A stretch of DNA of 44,306 nt from Physcousia sp015060555 (GCA_015060555.1 SUYG01000043.1:1-44306), one strand, 5' to 3'; positions 14,701 to 24,223 are shown, numbered from the stretch's first letter. Program-made: numbers and translations. The notes: generated by a model from the sequence alone, not told the origin.

Positions 14701-17700
14701 CAGGATGTCTTTCGGGTCGTCGTCGGCATCGGCATAGATGGCGCTCAGCATGCCCTTGTCGGTCTGCGGATCATGCTTATAGCTTAGTGCCAGATACAGC
14801 CACTTGTCGGCAGGCAGCTGCACACCCGATGTCACGATCTGAGATTCGTCGGTGCCGCCCACGCGTACCTTGGCAATGCCGTTCTCCGTAAAGAGTGACA
14901 GTTGGTTGGCGTCGGTACCGATGCTCACGATGTTGCCGTCTGTCTGGCGGTACAGCCACATATCCAGGGCCAGGTCGCTGTTGTCAAACAGGAAGCTGGC
15001 CTCTGTGCTAATTCCGCTGCCTTCCAGTTGTAGGGCCACGTCGGGATTGGTGGTCTTGTCGCCGTTGGAGGCCGTATTGTTCAGGTCACCCGTAATGGTG
15101 AAGTTGTCGCTCTGGCTCAGGGCATTCACATTGATGTCCTCGTTGAACTTCACGTGGATGTCGTTGCGGTTGATGAAGCTGACGGTTCCGATGGGTGATG
15201 TTGAGCCGAGCACCTTCGGACCCTTGATGTCCTGGGTAATCTCGAGGGCAGGTGTCTCGAAGGTCAGCTCCTGGGTGCCATACATGCCGTAGGTCTGTGC
15301 CTGCAGCTCGAAGACGCCGTCCTCGGGGAAGGCCACCACAGTGGTAAACAGATCGGTGTCAGGTAGCGGCACTATGCTCTCCTGGGGCGTCTCGCCGCTC
15401 TTCACCTTCTGCCAGGCCTTGGCGATGGTCCACATGCTTGAGCCCTTGCGGCGGTAGCGCACGCGGACACCCTTCAGTCCGGCATCCGTGCGGTCCAGAT
15501 TGGTCAGTGTTACCACGAGTCCCTTGTGTTCCGCATAGTCCTGCGAATTGACAGTGGTGTGCGACACAGCCATCTCGATAGGTGCTGAGGCAGGGATGAA
15601 CTCTACGCTGATGAATACCGGCTGGCTGACGGTGGCGGTATCCTTGGCTGACTTGAACACGAGCTGCAGGTCCTTGTATTTGTTGATGGAGCGGTTGCCC
15701 TGCGATACCAGCAGCGTCTTCTCGATGGTCTCGCCGCCCTTCAGCTTGAACTTACGACCGTCCTTGCCGTTGCTCAGCGAGGTGCCGTCCATCATCAGGC
15801 TAGCACCGTCGGGGTTGCTGCCGTCCTTACACTCCAGCACGTATTCACAGGTGGTGTTCGTCTCGCTGGCGTTCGAGAGCTGCAGCTTGAACTCGGCTGC
15901 CGAGCCCGATGGCACATTGCTGACTATGGCATCGCTAACCACTCGCATCTCGGGTTTCTCCACGCGCATGGTAGCCTCGTCGAGCTGGGTGCCTCGTGCG
16001 AAGTATTTCGTATAGGTAGCGCCCTCGTAGGGGTTGCTGGTCTGTCCGCCACGAGTACGGAAGACGGGACCCCATTTCACTGGCGACTGGTACACATCGA
16101 CGGACAGGGCTGTGGTGGGCTCGGCATCGCTGATGGTCCACTCGATGCCCCTCGTCACGGTTGCCGTGGTGTCGGCGCTGTTGCTTTGTCCTACTGTAGT
16201 ATTCGTAGCGACAATGGCATAGTCGCCTACGTTATTAACCAGCAGGCCGACGTGCGAGTTTTTGTTGATGGCGTTCGAAAAACTGAAGTTATATTGCTTT
16301 GTATTCTTCACGCTGTTCACAGAAGTATGGCTGACACTGGTACCACCAGCCACGCTATAGTTCTTCTCAAAACAGCTCCGGGTGCCGAAAGCTGCCAACT
16401 TGTCTTCCTCGTTCATGGCAATCCAATGCTTCCAGCCGTAGATCTGCTTGGCGCAGTATTCAATGGTGTCCTTCAGCTCGATGGCACCGTCTTCACGCTT
16501 CAGCGTGGGGCGTCCGTCAACCATACGATAGCTGGGCTGTCCTTGGGTAGCATCACGTTCCTCATCGGTAAATGCCTCGTCGGCATTGCTCAAGCCAAAT
16601 CGGGGATCGGTCTTTTGCAACTTGGTATAGTATCTCACCTCACCATCCACCTTGACAGCCTGAGAGTCGTCCATCGGATCATCCACAATAATCAGCCTGC
16701 TTTCGATGGTCTTCTTCCAGTTGGGAATGAGCGTCTGCTCGATGTAAGCCTGCGAGTAGACAAAGGTTGTCTTAAATTCGCGACCAATGCAGATGGCGGG
16801 CTGCACGTCAATCTTGAAGCTGCCATTGTCCTGCTTGAAGATGCCAATCTCGTCGCCTCTGCCCAGGGTCAGGTTCGCACTACGACCAATATAGGTGTCG
16901 CCATCGTTCTGTGTAAAGGTGCCTCCATTGGGGGTTTTCATAATTTCCTTCACCTCATAGCTCCTAGCCTCAGAAGTGGTCTTGACGGTATCTCGGGCAT
17001 AATTGTTGTTGATGGTATTTTCTGCCTTCATGCTCCATTCCGTCTCGTATGACATAATCTTGAACTTGATTTTCGGACCAAGGCTGAGGTAGTTGCCATT
17101 GCCAGAACCCTTCACATGGCTGTTCTTGAAGCCCTGAGAGATGCAGTAAACAGAATCGGTGCTCAAAGCGGCTTGTGAAGTACTGCCTGGCGGACGGCGC
17201 AGAATCATATCCACATGGTCGGGAGCTGTGGTGACGTAGTTGGTACCGGTGAGCACACCACCCAGCACCACCATTTCAAGACTGTTCTTTGTGGGGTCTT
17301 TCTTGTTGGGGGCATGCCATATCACGGTGCGACCGCCTACGTTGGCACTGATTTCGAGATTGCGCAAGTGCTGAGCGCTCAAGTTGGGATAGCCGGCACG
17401 GAAAGAATATTCAGCGTTGCCGCTCTCATCGGGCTTGACCGCAATGGAGCGCGTAGCATACACCTTTCCAGGCACGAACTGCTCTCCATTATCGGAATCC
17501 GTCTCAGCAGCGATTGACGTAGAGGTGCTGGCTTCGTTTTGGATGATAATCATGGCATCCGTAGGAATCTCATCTACGGTTTTCTTGGTGTCCACATTAT
17601 AGTTGCTCTCCTTGATATGAAGGGCGAGGTTGTAGATTTCGTCCTGACGGAATACGGGATAGTCGAAGGCATAGCTGAAGGAGTTGCCGCTGTAGTTCAC

Positions 17701-20700
17701 GACGTTCACTTGCTCCTGGGTCTTGTCCTTGTTGGTCACCGTCACCACTTCCTCGCCGAAGACGTCCTTGTCCTTCGCGCCTATCTGGTGCACTGTGATT
17801 TCCACATCGTTGCGCAACTGGTGCATGAACTTGGCGGCATAGCGATATACTGACTTGTTGTTGTCGGTCTTCAGCGTGTCGGCCATCATTCCTATGGCAT
17901 TGCTGGCATAGATGATCGGCAGGTTCTGGGTGAAGAACGGCAGGTTGTTGTAGTGAGCCTTGTCGCCCTCCTCGTCGTTGGGGAATTGGATGCTCTCCAC
18001 CTTGTAGTTCAGCGGTGGCAGCATGGCCGAGAACTCGCCCGTTGCAGCATCGGTCGTTATATATATATAATGTGTATTCGAGTTGTCGGCCTCTGTGCCG
18101 GCTCCGCGATAGGCGGTGCTGGCAATAGCGGGAGTAGCGCTGGCCACGCTGATGGGGGTGGTGCCGAAGTTGCCTTCGCCCTGTTCGTTCACCACGTAGT
18201 TGAACGAGCTGTTGGCTTCGCGGCCCAGGCTCAGTTTCACCACGGCCTGACCAATGCGGTTCACGCTACGACCGAATCCTAAAGGCTCGTCCTTATCGGC
18301 AAAGCCGCTGTTGATGCGTCCGGTGACGTTCACCAGCGTGTGGTCGAAGAAGTTCACCACCTCGTTCTTTTCGAAGGTATAGACATCGTTTGCACTCTCG
18401 GGGAAGCTGCTGAGCTTGTGTCCGTTGCGGTAGGCCTCGATGCGGTGGTCGCCCACAGGCACGCTGATTTCGTATTTACCTTCATTGTCGGTATAGATAA
18501 CGCCGTGCTTGCCCTGTACCTCTTCGCCATCAACCTTGAACGATACACTGTCGACAGGGATGTTGGTATTATCATAGAACACCTGACCGCTGACTTTGAA
18601 CGACGACTTGTCGGTGAAGTCGTAGTTGTTCTGTGTGAGCGAGTTGGCACTGATAAAGACCGTTCTGTTCTGCGGCTCGAAGCTGTGTATGCCCTTTGTA
18701 GGTGTGAGGGTATAGCTGGTGCCTGAGCCCACAAACGGGATGCCGCGGAAGATATAGTCACCGTTTCCATTGGTCACGGCATAGCGTGACAACTGGCTTG
18801 CAGTGGGAATGAGCGTCGATGGCTTGATGTTGGCGCTCACCGTGGCGTGGTGGCTGTTGGGATAGTCGTTGGTGAAAGAGGCATCGAACGCCAGATGGCC
18901 CACCGTCTCGTTCAGCGGCCAGTAGAGCTGCAGGCCCTTTTCGTAGCCGCTCAGGATGCGGTCGTTGTTGTCGTTCTCTTCCTTAGCGCTTAGCACATGG
19001 TCCCAGACGCGCACCTCAGAAATGTTGCCGTGGAAGGCAGTCTCGTTGGATACATCATAGCTGCCACCAACCGTAAACGGAAGCCAGTAGTTGTCGTAAG
19101 AATTACTCCCGTAAGGTACTAACCTCTTTTTGGTCGTCTTCATTATCAACTCGTCAAAATCATCCCAATAAAGAGAATATACGCTAAAATGCTCATTTAA
19201 GAGTGTTTCCTTGCTGACCAGAGATGCTGCGTCCACCTCAAACGGGGCATGTTGCATGGCATAGGCCTCTGGGCTGACCTCATAGGCTTCTTCGATGCCC
19301 ACAGACGTTTTCGACGTCGAGGTCTGTTCTCCCGCCTTCACGGTCAGATGGCCACTGGCATCTTTCATCAGGGTGAGCTGTGTATATTCGTTGGCAGGAA
19401 TCTTAATGCCTAAGTCGTATTTCTCGCGACCAAACAGCCGGCGTTCTGACCGCTCATACGAATAGTCGTCAGCGGCGATGGGTATGCGCTTGATGAAATA
19501 GATAAAATTGAGCCCCTCCCATCTGCTCAAATGCATCCGATAGATTTCATTGAACCCATCCGCCTTCCATTGCTTGACGAAGTCCCAATACTCGTCCTCT
19601 ACAACGTCCTCGCAGTTATACACAGTGAAATCTACTCCATCAAGATTGACGTGACTGGCTTCATGCTTACCATATTGATCCATACAAAGTACCACCCTGA
19701 CGAGAGCTGTTTCCGTCAGGCAGGTCTCCTCCACGTACTTATTCGAATACTCTGATTTCATCCGCACCCTGAAGAACCGGTTGTCGTCGGGGTCTTTCTC
19801 CAACATGAAGTGTCCCATGCCGGGCACAGAGGCCAATACGCTCTTGGTGATTGACGACTCGGGGCGCACAAACATTTGTACAGTATTGGCCTTACTGAAA
19901 ATCTTGGAAGTGCTGGCACTGTCCACATCCCATACCACACCCAGCGAGGGGCCTCCCACCTGCTTGGAATAGCCGTCGGTGGAGTTCATCGTGATGCGGG
20001 CATCGCTCACCGAACTGTTGCCATTGGCAAAGGCGACGCGGCCCGTGATGATACCTGTGGTCTGGCAGTAACCAATGTCTGTCTTAGTGCTCGGTCTGTA
20101 ATCCTCATTCTCTGCCAATCCTTCACGACTGCCGGAATAGGCTTTCACCATGTAGTCGTAGTAGAAACCGGGAATAGCGGTATTGTCGTTGTAGGTATAG
20201 TGGTCGGAAGTACCGCTGGTAGTATGAATCAGCTGCCACATGTCATCGTCGGTTTCTTCACTCGAGATGCGACGGTAGATGTCGTAGTTGGTATTGTCGG
20301 AACCCGACTGCTTCACATTCCATTGCAGCACAACGCCCTTGTCATGATTGCCTTTTGAGCAGTTCAGCGACTGCATGGTAGTGCCTGACAACAGGCCCGA
20401 TTCCACCGCGTCGCTCTCAAACGTGTTGACCTTCTTCAAGAGGTCGAGCACCACCTTATAACGATAGCGCACACGGTTGCTGGCAGCAGTCTGGTCGACA
20501 AAGCTAACGGTCTGTCCCGGTGAGGGATTCAGCTCAGGAGTGATGGTAGGCGACAAGGCTGTCCAGTTCTCATTATTCTTATCGGCTCGCCACACGGTAA
20601 ACACTGGGTCGGTGCCCTCTGGGATACGCGAATAGGTCCAGTTCAACTTGACTTCATACAACTCGTTAGCATCCTGCTGGGGTGTATTAACCGTTACGCT

Positions 20701-22023
20701 GGGTTTCGTCTCGATGCTTTTCAGCATGTCACTGTAGCCCATGAGCTCAAGCGTCTCATTGTTGAGGGCCTCGGGCGTTACGGTTTCAAGCCAAGCGTCA
20801 GGAATATTCACCACACGGTATTTGTAATACTGGTTATACTCCATCAAGCCATTGTCGGTAAAGGCCATCGTGGTGTTGGATATGTTCTTGTTCAAACGAC
20901 CCCGATAGCTCCACGACTCACCACTGATGGGATTACCATTTTGATCTGTCTTGATGCGATAGATATAGGGCTTGCAAGAAGTAATGTAATTGTCGTAGGG
21001 CGAATTGCTGATACCCGTCCAATGCACAGTAACTGTCTTATTGAACTGGTCGAAGCTGGCTGAAACACGACCTGGATCAGGCACACGTGCAAAGATATCG
21101 TTGCGATTGAAGAGTACGATGACATGGTAGAATTCTCCCAGTCCACGCCGGTTCTTGTATGGCCCCATGTTGCTCTTATACACATCGTGGGCCTCAATCT
21201 CCATGTCAACACGACGGAAGTTGCCCACGTTCTTGGGCATATTGATATTCTTTTCTATCGATGTGGGGCTACACTCGATGGAGTCGCGTGTTGTGTACTG
21301 CGTCTTGCCGTCATCGGAAAGGATATAGGTGGTTTTCACGATATACCACGCCAGATGCTGATGCCCGGCCTTTACAAAGTCCTGGGTGCTGTTGTTCTCA
21401 GGCATGGAAGGGGTAGTAAACGAAAAGGTCTTGGCACCGGTGCGCTTGACGGCATAGCCTTCGGCGTTGAGTTCCTGACGGCCCATCGTTGTTCGACAGT
21501 CGACCCTGCAGAGCGTCCAATCATGTTTAACGTCGTTGTCGCCAGTACATTCGAACTTGATAATCCACTGACTGCCAGTCATTGCAGGACCCCAGTAGAT
21601 ATCCATATCCACAGAAGGGTGATCGAGATTGCCACTTGTTTTCGTAATCATGTAACTCTGCTCTTCACTGCCCAGCATGATTTGATTGCCAAAGACATTA
21701 TTAAGAACCACAATGGCACCATCCATCTTGCAGCTTGCCTTCACCATGTGATTAGCCAGCTTGTTACCATCCTGGTCCCAAGTATGAACTTCGGCAAGGG
21801 TCACGCTACGTAAGGGGTTGTTGATGTCGTATGCCATCACATAGCCTGAGGTAATCCAGGTGTCACGAGCATAGAGGTCGGCTACCAAAAGGTTGACATT
21901 GAAGTGGTCTGCATAGGCTTTGCCGGTATAGTAGGTACTTTTGTACAGAGCATCGGCACTTACGGGCTGCGACGACAGCAGCATCGCTGAAATCATCACA
22001 AATAAAAATACAACCCTTTTCAT
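11788..22023 (-). CDS. Giant exported multidomain surface protein, 3411 residues
   Basis: A signal peptide (1-23, ending VSA) is followed by an N-terminal beta-sandwich part (about 25-310) and fibronectin-III-like domains (about 315-640). A LamG/concanavalin-like domain follows (about 690-1060) and then carboxypeptidase-regulatory-like domains (about 1080-1250). After a long middle part come a FnIII/Big-like stretch and two more LamG-like domains (about 2340-2500 and 2540-2710). The end holds WNW-containing repeats (about 3010-3220) and a C-terminal signal with YDLQGRKL followed by GVYV, as in type IX secretion sorting domains. The protein is thus likely exported across both membranes and held at the surface, perhaps as an adhesin or glycan binder. 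No enzyme active site was recognised. It heads the operon with the two small genes downstream and is divergent from the AraC regulator. Confidence 0.85.
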   Translation of the reverse strand: MKRVVFLFVMISAMLLSSQPVSADALYKSTYYTGKAYADHFNVNLLVADLYARDTWITSGYVMAYDINNPLRSVTLAEVHTWDQDGNKLANHMVKASCKMDGAIVVLNNVFGNQIMLGSEEQSYMITKTSGNLDHPSVDMDIYWGPAMTGSQWIIKFECTGDNDVKHDWTLCRVDCRTTMGRQELNAEGYAVKRTGAKTFSFTTPSMPENNSTQDFVKAGHQHLAWYIVKTTYILSDDGKTQYTTRDSIECSPTSIEKNINMPKNVGNFRRVDMEIEAHDVYKSNMGPYKNRRGLGEFYHVIVLFNRNDIFARVPDPGRVSASFDQFNKTVTVHWTGISNSPYDNYITSCKPYIYRIKTDQNGNPISGESWSYRGRLNKNISNTTMAFTDNGLMEYNQYYKYRVVNIPDAWLETVTPEALNNETLELMGYSDMLKSIETKPSVTVNTPQQDANELYEVKLNWTYSRIPEGTDPVFTVWRADKNNENWTALSPTITPELNPSPGQTVSFVDQTAASNRVRYRYKVVLDLLKKVNTFESDAVESGLLSGTTMQSLNCSKGNHDKGVVLQWNVKQSGSDNTNYDIYRRISSEETDDDMWQLIHTTSGTSDHYTYNDNTAIPGFYYDYMVKAYSGSREGLAENEDYRPSTKTDIGYCQTTGIITGRVAFANGNSSVSDARITMNSTDGYSKQVGGPSLGVVWDVDSASTSKIFSKANTVQMFVRPESSITKSVLASVPGMGHFMLEKDPDDNRFFRVRMKSEYSNKYVEETCLTETALVRVVLCMDQYGKHEASHVNLDGVDFTVYNCEDVVEDEYWDFVKQWKADGFNEIYRMHLSRWEGLNFIYFIKRIPIAADDYSYERSERRLFGREKYDLGIKIPANEYTQLTLMKDASGHLTVKAGEQTSTSKTSVGIEEAYEVSPEAYAMQHAPFEVDAASLVSKETLLNEHFSVYSLYWDDFDELIMKTTKKRLVPYGSNSYDNYWLPFTVGGSYDVSNETAFHGNISEVRVWDHVLSAKEENDNNDRILSGYEKGLQLYWPLNETVGHLAFDASFTNDYPNSHHATVSANIKPSTLIPTASQLSRYAVTNGNGDYIFRGIPFVGSGTSYTLTPTKGIHSFEPQNRTVFISANSLTQNNYDFTDKSSFKVSGQVFYDNTNIPVDSVSFKVDGEEVQGKHGVIYTDNEGKYEISVPVGDHRIEAYRNGHKLSSFPESANDVYTFEKNEVVNFFDHTLVNVTGRINSGFADKDEPLGFGRSVNRIGQAVVKLSLGREANSSFNYVVNEQGEGNFGTTPISVASATPAIASTAYRGAGTEADNSNTHYIYITTDAATGEFSAMLPPLNYKVESIQFPNDEEGDKAHYNNLPFFTQNLPIIYASNAIGMMADTLKTDNNKSVYRYAAKFMHQLRNDVEITVHQIGAKDKDVFGEEVVTVTNKDKTQEQVNVVNYSGNSFSYAFDYPVFRQDEIYNLALHIKESNYNVDTKKTVDEIPTDAMIIIQNEASTSTSIAAETDSDNGEQFVPGKVYATRSIAVKPDESGNAEYSFRAGYPNLSAQHLRNLEISANVGGRTVIWHAPNKKDPTKNSLEMVVLGGVLTGTNYVTTAPDHVDMILRRPPGSTSQAALSTDSVYCISQGFKNSHVKGSGNGNYLSLGPKIKFKIMSYETEWSMKAENTINNNYARDTVKTTSEARSYEVKEIMKTPNGGTFTQNDGDTYIGRSANLTLGRGDEIGIFKQDNGSFKIDVQPAICIGREFKTTFVYSQAYIEQTLIPNWKKTIESRLIIVDDPMDDSQAVKVDGEVRYYTKLQKTDPRFGLSNADEAFTDEERDATQGQPSYRMVDGRPTLKREDGAIELKDTIEYCAKQIYGWKHWIAMNEEDKLAAFGTRSCFEKNYSVAGGTSVSHTSVNSVKNTKQYNFSFSNAINKNSHVGLLVNNVGDYAIVATNTTVGQSNSADTTATVTRGIEWTISDAEPTTALSVDVYQSPVKWGPVFRTRGGQTSNPYEGATYTKYFARGTQLDEATMRVEKPEMRVVSDAIVSNVPSGSAAEFKLQLSNASETNTTCEYVLECKDGSNPDGASLMMDGTSLSNGKDGRKFKLKGGETIEKTLLVSQGNRSINKYKDLQLVFKSAKDTATVSQPVFISVEFIPASAPIEMAVSHTTVNSQDYAEHKGLVVTLTNLDRTDAGLKGVRVRYRRKGSSMWTIAKAWQKVKSGETPQESIVPLPDTDLFTTVVAFPEDGVFELQAQTYGMYGTQELTFETPALEITQDIKGPKVLGSTSPIGTVSFINRNDIHVKFNEDINVNALSQSDNFTITGDLNNTASNGDKTTNPDVALQLEGSGISTEASFLFDNSDLALDMWLYRQTDGNIVSIGTDANQLSLFTENGIAKVRVGGTDESQIVTSGVQLPADKWLYLALSYKHDPQTDKGMLSAIYADADDDPKDILKDVVTHDIDMRGKLTLGGDKMMGRMRELTLWNDTRDVRQLYIDREKTKAAYTPGLVGYWHMNEGHGYVIEDKAHSRFLLMENESWYINNDNRAAKLAAEEMLDINIATFAPLSTDNYALELWFRADEQESNSNASLIDLPNYLQIGFKDGKLAVKSSQRVIDEQGAETFEVMLDDEVLSNEDLVDNSWHHLALNVRRGSSAVAYIDGFAVKTLPESRIPALAGSNLYVGKGFTGSIDEVRIWNAALESKSIDDRRHERLDSTYAGLIGYFPFESIHRTKNGNVTTEFTTYNFGDKQVSKLTATGVDQEHNLSATAPALLPISQRMRLDATEYNFTASERDIYFSLPDDILPRMDGSDFTFRVANVKDLSGNISEPVEWTLHCDFSTLSMTLEESEISKPRDVKQTFNVFLRSESNVEESFEFVNLPKWLSVSEQIGSVGPAGKTVTFTIAANVPIGRYTTYLYVKDRLNITRSQRLNLIVMGDAPNWEVDESNYNSTMTMTGQIFVGSKILEYEDSKIGAFDLWGNCIGLAYPEYIATRDAYYVSMVIYGNPIEKPDPHATYEYEHKVIFQLYDSSTGTVYPLVDCQLPGGEVTGSIEFQDNASYGSYDHPVIFRSSELVQQRRELNKGWNWMSLYLKPGEGEKWEIASVFEESILPYLEEVKEHNYFAKPNKNRDQLVGSLLSIEVGKMYKVRMNEGHTFSRIGMLIDLDNTPQTIAPEWNWIGSLARYVMSPNEAFADLSPEKGDMVKNRTSFAEYNGYMWEGQLQEIKPGDGYLYHSKATSAKTFHYPKQTMTASARARRTPILRANGNVEWHWTVENINHYPDNMTILATLEKDGEPIADAEVAAFINGECRGTIKGMDGHYFLTVLGVSAEDTHKTIALKAWIDGKEYDIDDTGFYFTSDTSYGSFVDGLVKLTIGGDTGIKSMTDSDDNADWYDLQGRKLNAKPTRRGVYVRSSAKGVMKVEKK

Positions 22024-22091
22024 TCTGATATGTCGTTTAGTTTATTCTTTATTATAACTATCGTTAGTAATCGCTTAATAATTATTTGCCA

Positions 22092-22123
22092 CAAAGGTAC
22101 GCCAAAAAAACGAAGCATGCAAA
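22092..22123 (-). promoter_or_regulatory. Promoter of the giant surface-protein operon
   Basis: On the minus strand TTTG (22120-22123), 20 bases, TACCTTTG (22092-22099). The predicted start near 22085 leaves a leader of about 60 bases. The -33 box touches the inverted repeat at 22121-22154. Confidence 0.75.
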
Positions 22124-22154
22124 GCAAAATCGCCAAGAGCGAAGATTTTGCTTT
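22121..22154. promoter_or_regulatory. Inverted repeat, candidate operator
   Basis: AAAGCAAAATC (22121-22131) and its exact complement (22144-22154) are separated by 12 bases. It overlaps the -33 box of the giant gene and lies in the shared control region with the AraC gene, so it could be a regulator site. Confidence 0.55.
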
Positions 22155-22196
22155 AGATGAGACTTTTTTGCTTTAGCTGAGACTTTTTTGCTTTAA
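22151..22196. repeat. 20-bp tandem repeats between divergent genes
   Basis: Units at 22151-22170 and 22171-22190 differ by one base, and a third partial copy follows (22191-22196). The 20-bp spacing is close to two helix turns, as in AraC half-site arrays. Confidence 0.85.
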
Positions 22197-22247
22197 CCGA
22201 AAGTAGTTTTTGAGGAAAACTTGCCCGAGTTCACCGAAAATAATCGT

Positions 22248-22255
22248 AATTTTGC
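22248..22255 (+). promoter_or_regulatory. -7 box of the AraC gene
   Basis: TAATTTTG matches the -7 consensus; the -33 region is weak (a TTG 23 bases upstream). It places the transcript start near 22261, downstream of the ATG-less 5' end of the open frame, and so decides for the start codon at 22285. Confidence 0.5.
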
Positions 22256-22284
22256 GGCGCAAATGCAGCCATCATAACAACGAT

Positions 22285-23427
22285 ATGCCCGAACAAATAA
22301 CGCCATTATCGATACTCTATCTCCTGCTCCACGGCGCAGGAACTGCCATCTGCGTCGTGCTGTGCCTCTACCTGCTGCTGTGTCGGGGAAAGGCCATCGC
22401 GCCCGACATCACACCGCCCGCACGACTGCGCCGCTGGGCTGCGGCACTATTCGGTGTCATGGCCATGGCCCACATCTGGTGGATACTGTTCTACACGTTC
22501 TCTAACGACACCCACTCGGTGCTCTACGGGCTGCTCGTCGCCATCGACTGCATGGCGCTTCCCCCCGTCTTCGTCGGCACTCTGCTGGCCATGCTGCAGG
22601 ACCGCCGCCGACCGCTGTGGCCCATTTTCGTTATCATGACACCCTGTGCGGTGCTCGCAGTGCTGCAAACAGCCTTGCCATCCATCGACCTCACAACCCC
22701 GAACAAAATCTATGGGCTGGCCCTCGTCGTGACCTTTATTATATATATGGTGGTGGCCGTGAGACAATATGGGCGGTGGCTGCGCGACAACTATGCCGAC
22801 CTGGAGCACAAGGAGGTGTGGATCAGCCTTACACTGCTCATCAGTCTCATGCTGCTGCTCACGAGCTATGAATACACCGATGACTACGTGATGTGTACCA
22901 TCGCCCACCTCACCGGATTTCCGCTGGCGGCCCTCCTACTGTGGCGCGTGGAGACATTGAAAGACCTGAGCACCGACAACCTCCTACCCCACTCTGCCCA
23001 TAGCGACGTCAGCCTGAACGAGCACTCGGCGATGCCGCTTAGCGAAACAAAGAACCCCGCCTCCAAGGGCGAGGTTTCCCATATCGGTCAACTGCTGGCG
23101 AAGCACTGCGAGGAGACAAAGCTCTACCTGCAAACAGACTTGACCCTGTCGCAACTTTCGGCAGCTGTCGGCGTGAACCGCTACTATCTCAGCCAGTACT
23201 TCACCAGTCAGAACACGAGCTACTATGAATACATCCACGACCTTCGCGTCGCTCACTTCGTAGCCCGCTACCACGAACTTGCCGCTGCACAGAAGCCCAT
23301 TGTCGCCCAGCAGCTGGCTAGGGAGAGCGGCTACCACAGCTACAGCACCTTCAGCGCCGCCTTCAAGCAGCGAATGCACCAGAGCGTCACCGCCTGGATG
23401 CACATGCAGCCATACACTGCTCATTGA
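22285..23427 (+). CDS. Membrane-embedded AraC-family regulator
   Basis: This 380-residue protein has seven hydrophobic segments in the first 235 residues and, after a linker, a C-terminal AraC-type double helix-turn-helix (about 270-375: LTLSQLSAAVGVN, then ARESGYHSYSTFSAAF). Such proteins sense a signal at or in the membrane and bind DNA directly, without a separate kinase. The ATG at 22285 was chosen because the only -7 box lies at 22248-22255; the open frame extends further upstream. It is divergent from the giant surface-protein gene, which is its likely target, through the repeats at 22121-22196. Ligand and direction of control are unknown. Confidence 0.88.
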   Translation: MPEQITPLSILYLLLHGAGTAICVVLCLYLLLCRGKAIAPDITPPARLRRWAAALFGVMAMAHIWWILFYTFSNDTHSVLYGLLVAIDCMALPPVFVGTLLAMLQDRRRPLWPIFVIMTPCAVLAVLQTALPSIDLTTPNKIYGLALVVTFIIYMVVAVRQYGRWLRDNYADLEHKEVWISLTLLISLMLLLTSYEYTDDYVMCTIAHLTGFPLAALLLWRVETLKDLSTDNLLPHSAHSDVSLNEHSAMPLSETKNPASKGEVSHIGQLLAKHCEETKLYLQTDLTLSQLSAAVGVNRYYLSQYFTSQNTSYYEYIHDLRVAHFVARYHELAAAQKPIVAQQLARESGYHSYSTFSAAFKQRMHQSVTAWMHMQPYTAH

Positions 23428-23434
23428 GCCCTGC

Positions 23435-23479
23435 TCAATTCTTGAGTCGTAGGCTGGCGATGAAGGAGCGGCCTACGGC
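23435..23479 (-). pseudogene. TonB-receptor 3'-end fragment, copy 3
   Basis: On the minus strand this reads GRSFIASLRLKN and stops, the C-terminal end of a TonB receptor. The stop codon of the precorrin methyltransferase (23473-23475) lies inside it in another frame, so the fragment forms the junction between that gene and the convergent AraC gene. Confidence 0.65.
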
Positions 23480-24174
23480 ATAGCCTTAAGGATACAAAGT
23501 GAAAAATAAGGCATCTTCCTATCCAGAATCATATCATGACTGGAGCTGTAGAAATGCGCAGGAGTACCGACGTTCTCAAAATAGTGACACTCGGTGTCGG
23601 GATACTGAAGGAGATAGTCCTTCAACTTCTGCTGACAGCGTGACAACTTCATCACGACGACTACATGCCGGCTGGTCAGCAGTTGCCGAAGTGAACCGGC
23701 TTCTAATTCGCCAGGTAAGACGACCAGGCGCTGTCCTTGGCTAATCAGAGAGAGGTCAGCAGAAGCGGCGGCGGCAATGAACGACGGTATTCCCGGGCAC
23801 TGTTCAACAGGGATAGAGAGCTCCTGAAGACGTTCCAGTACGTAGTGAATGGACGCATAGATGCTCACATCGCCCTCAACGGCCACGATGACACTCAACC
23901 CACTGCGATACCACTCGGCAGCGCTGGAGCACATGTCTTCGTAAACGTGCATCACAGCCTCGCGGTTCTGCTGCATTGGCAAGGTGTAATACCGCATCTT
24001 GTCCGCCGAGCACCATTCTGCAATGATGTCAGCCGCACGCGAGTGGACTGTGCCGTCGCCACATTCCGTGACGGGAAGCATCACGATGTCAGCCTCACGA
24101 AGCATCCTGACGGCCTTGAGCGTCAACAGCTCAGGGTCGCCAGGGCCCAGTGAGAGGAAAATTACTTTATTCAT
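23473..24174 (-). CDS. cobI/cbiL: Precorrin-2 C20-methyltransferase
   Basis: This 233-residue protein is an S-adenosylmethionine-dependent tetrapyrrole methylase. It shows the N-terminal SLGPGDPELLT loop (from about residue 7), the VEGDVSIYAS motif (about 99-108) and the CPGIPSF motif that shape the SAM site. The enzyme methylates C20 of precorrin-2 or its cobalt form early in cobalamin synthesis. It is the last gene of the riboswitch-led operon, 49 bases after the second TonB receptor. A TTG one codon upstream is possible; the ATG at 24174 was chosen. CobI and CbiL cannot be told apart by sequence reading alone, but the nearby CbiK-type protein favours the cobalt-early substrate. Confidence 0.88.
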   Translation of the reverse strand: MNKVIFLSLGPGDPELLTLKAVRMLREADIVMLPVTECGDGTVHSRAADIIAEWCSADKMRYYTLPMQQNREAVMHVYEDMCSSAAEWYRSGLSVIVAVEGDVSIYASIHYVLERLQELSIPVEQCPGIPSFIAAAASADLSLISQGQRLVVLPGELEAGSLRQLLTSRHVVVVMKLSRCQQKLKDYLLQYPDTECHYFENVGTPAHFYSSSHDMILDRKMPYFSLCILKAMP

Positions 24175-24223
24175 CAAAGAGACAGGTTTGATTGAAGTAA
24201 GATGGCCTACAAGCTGTCATCGG

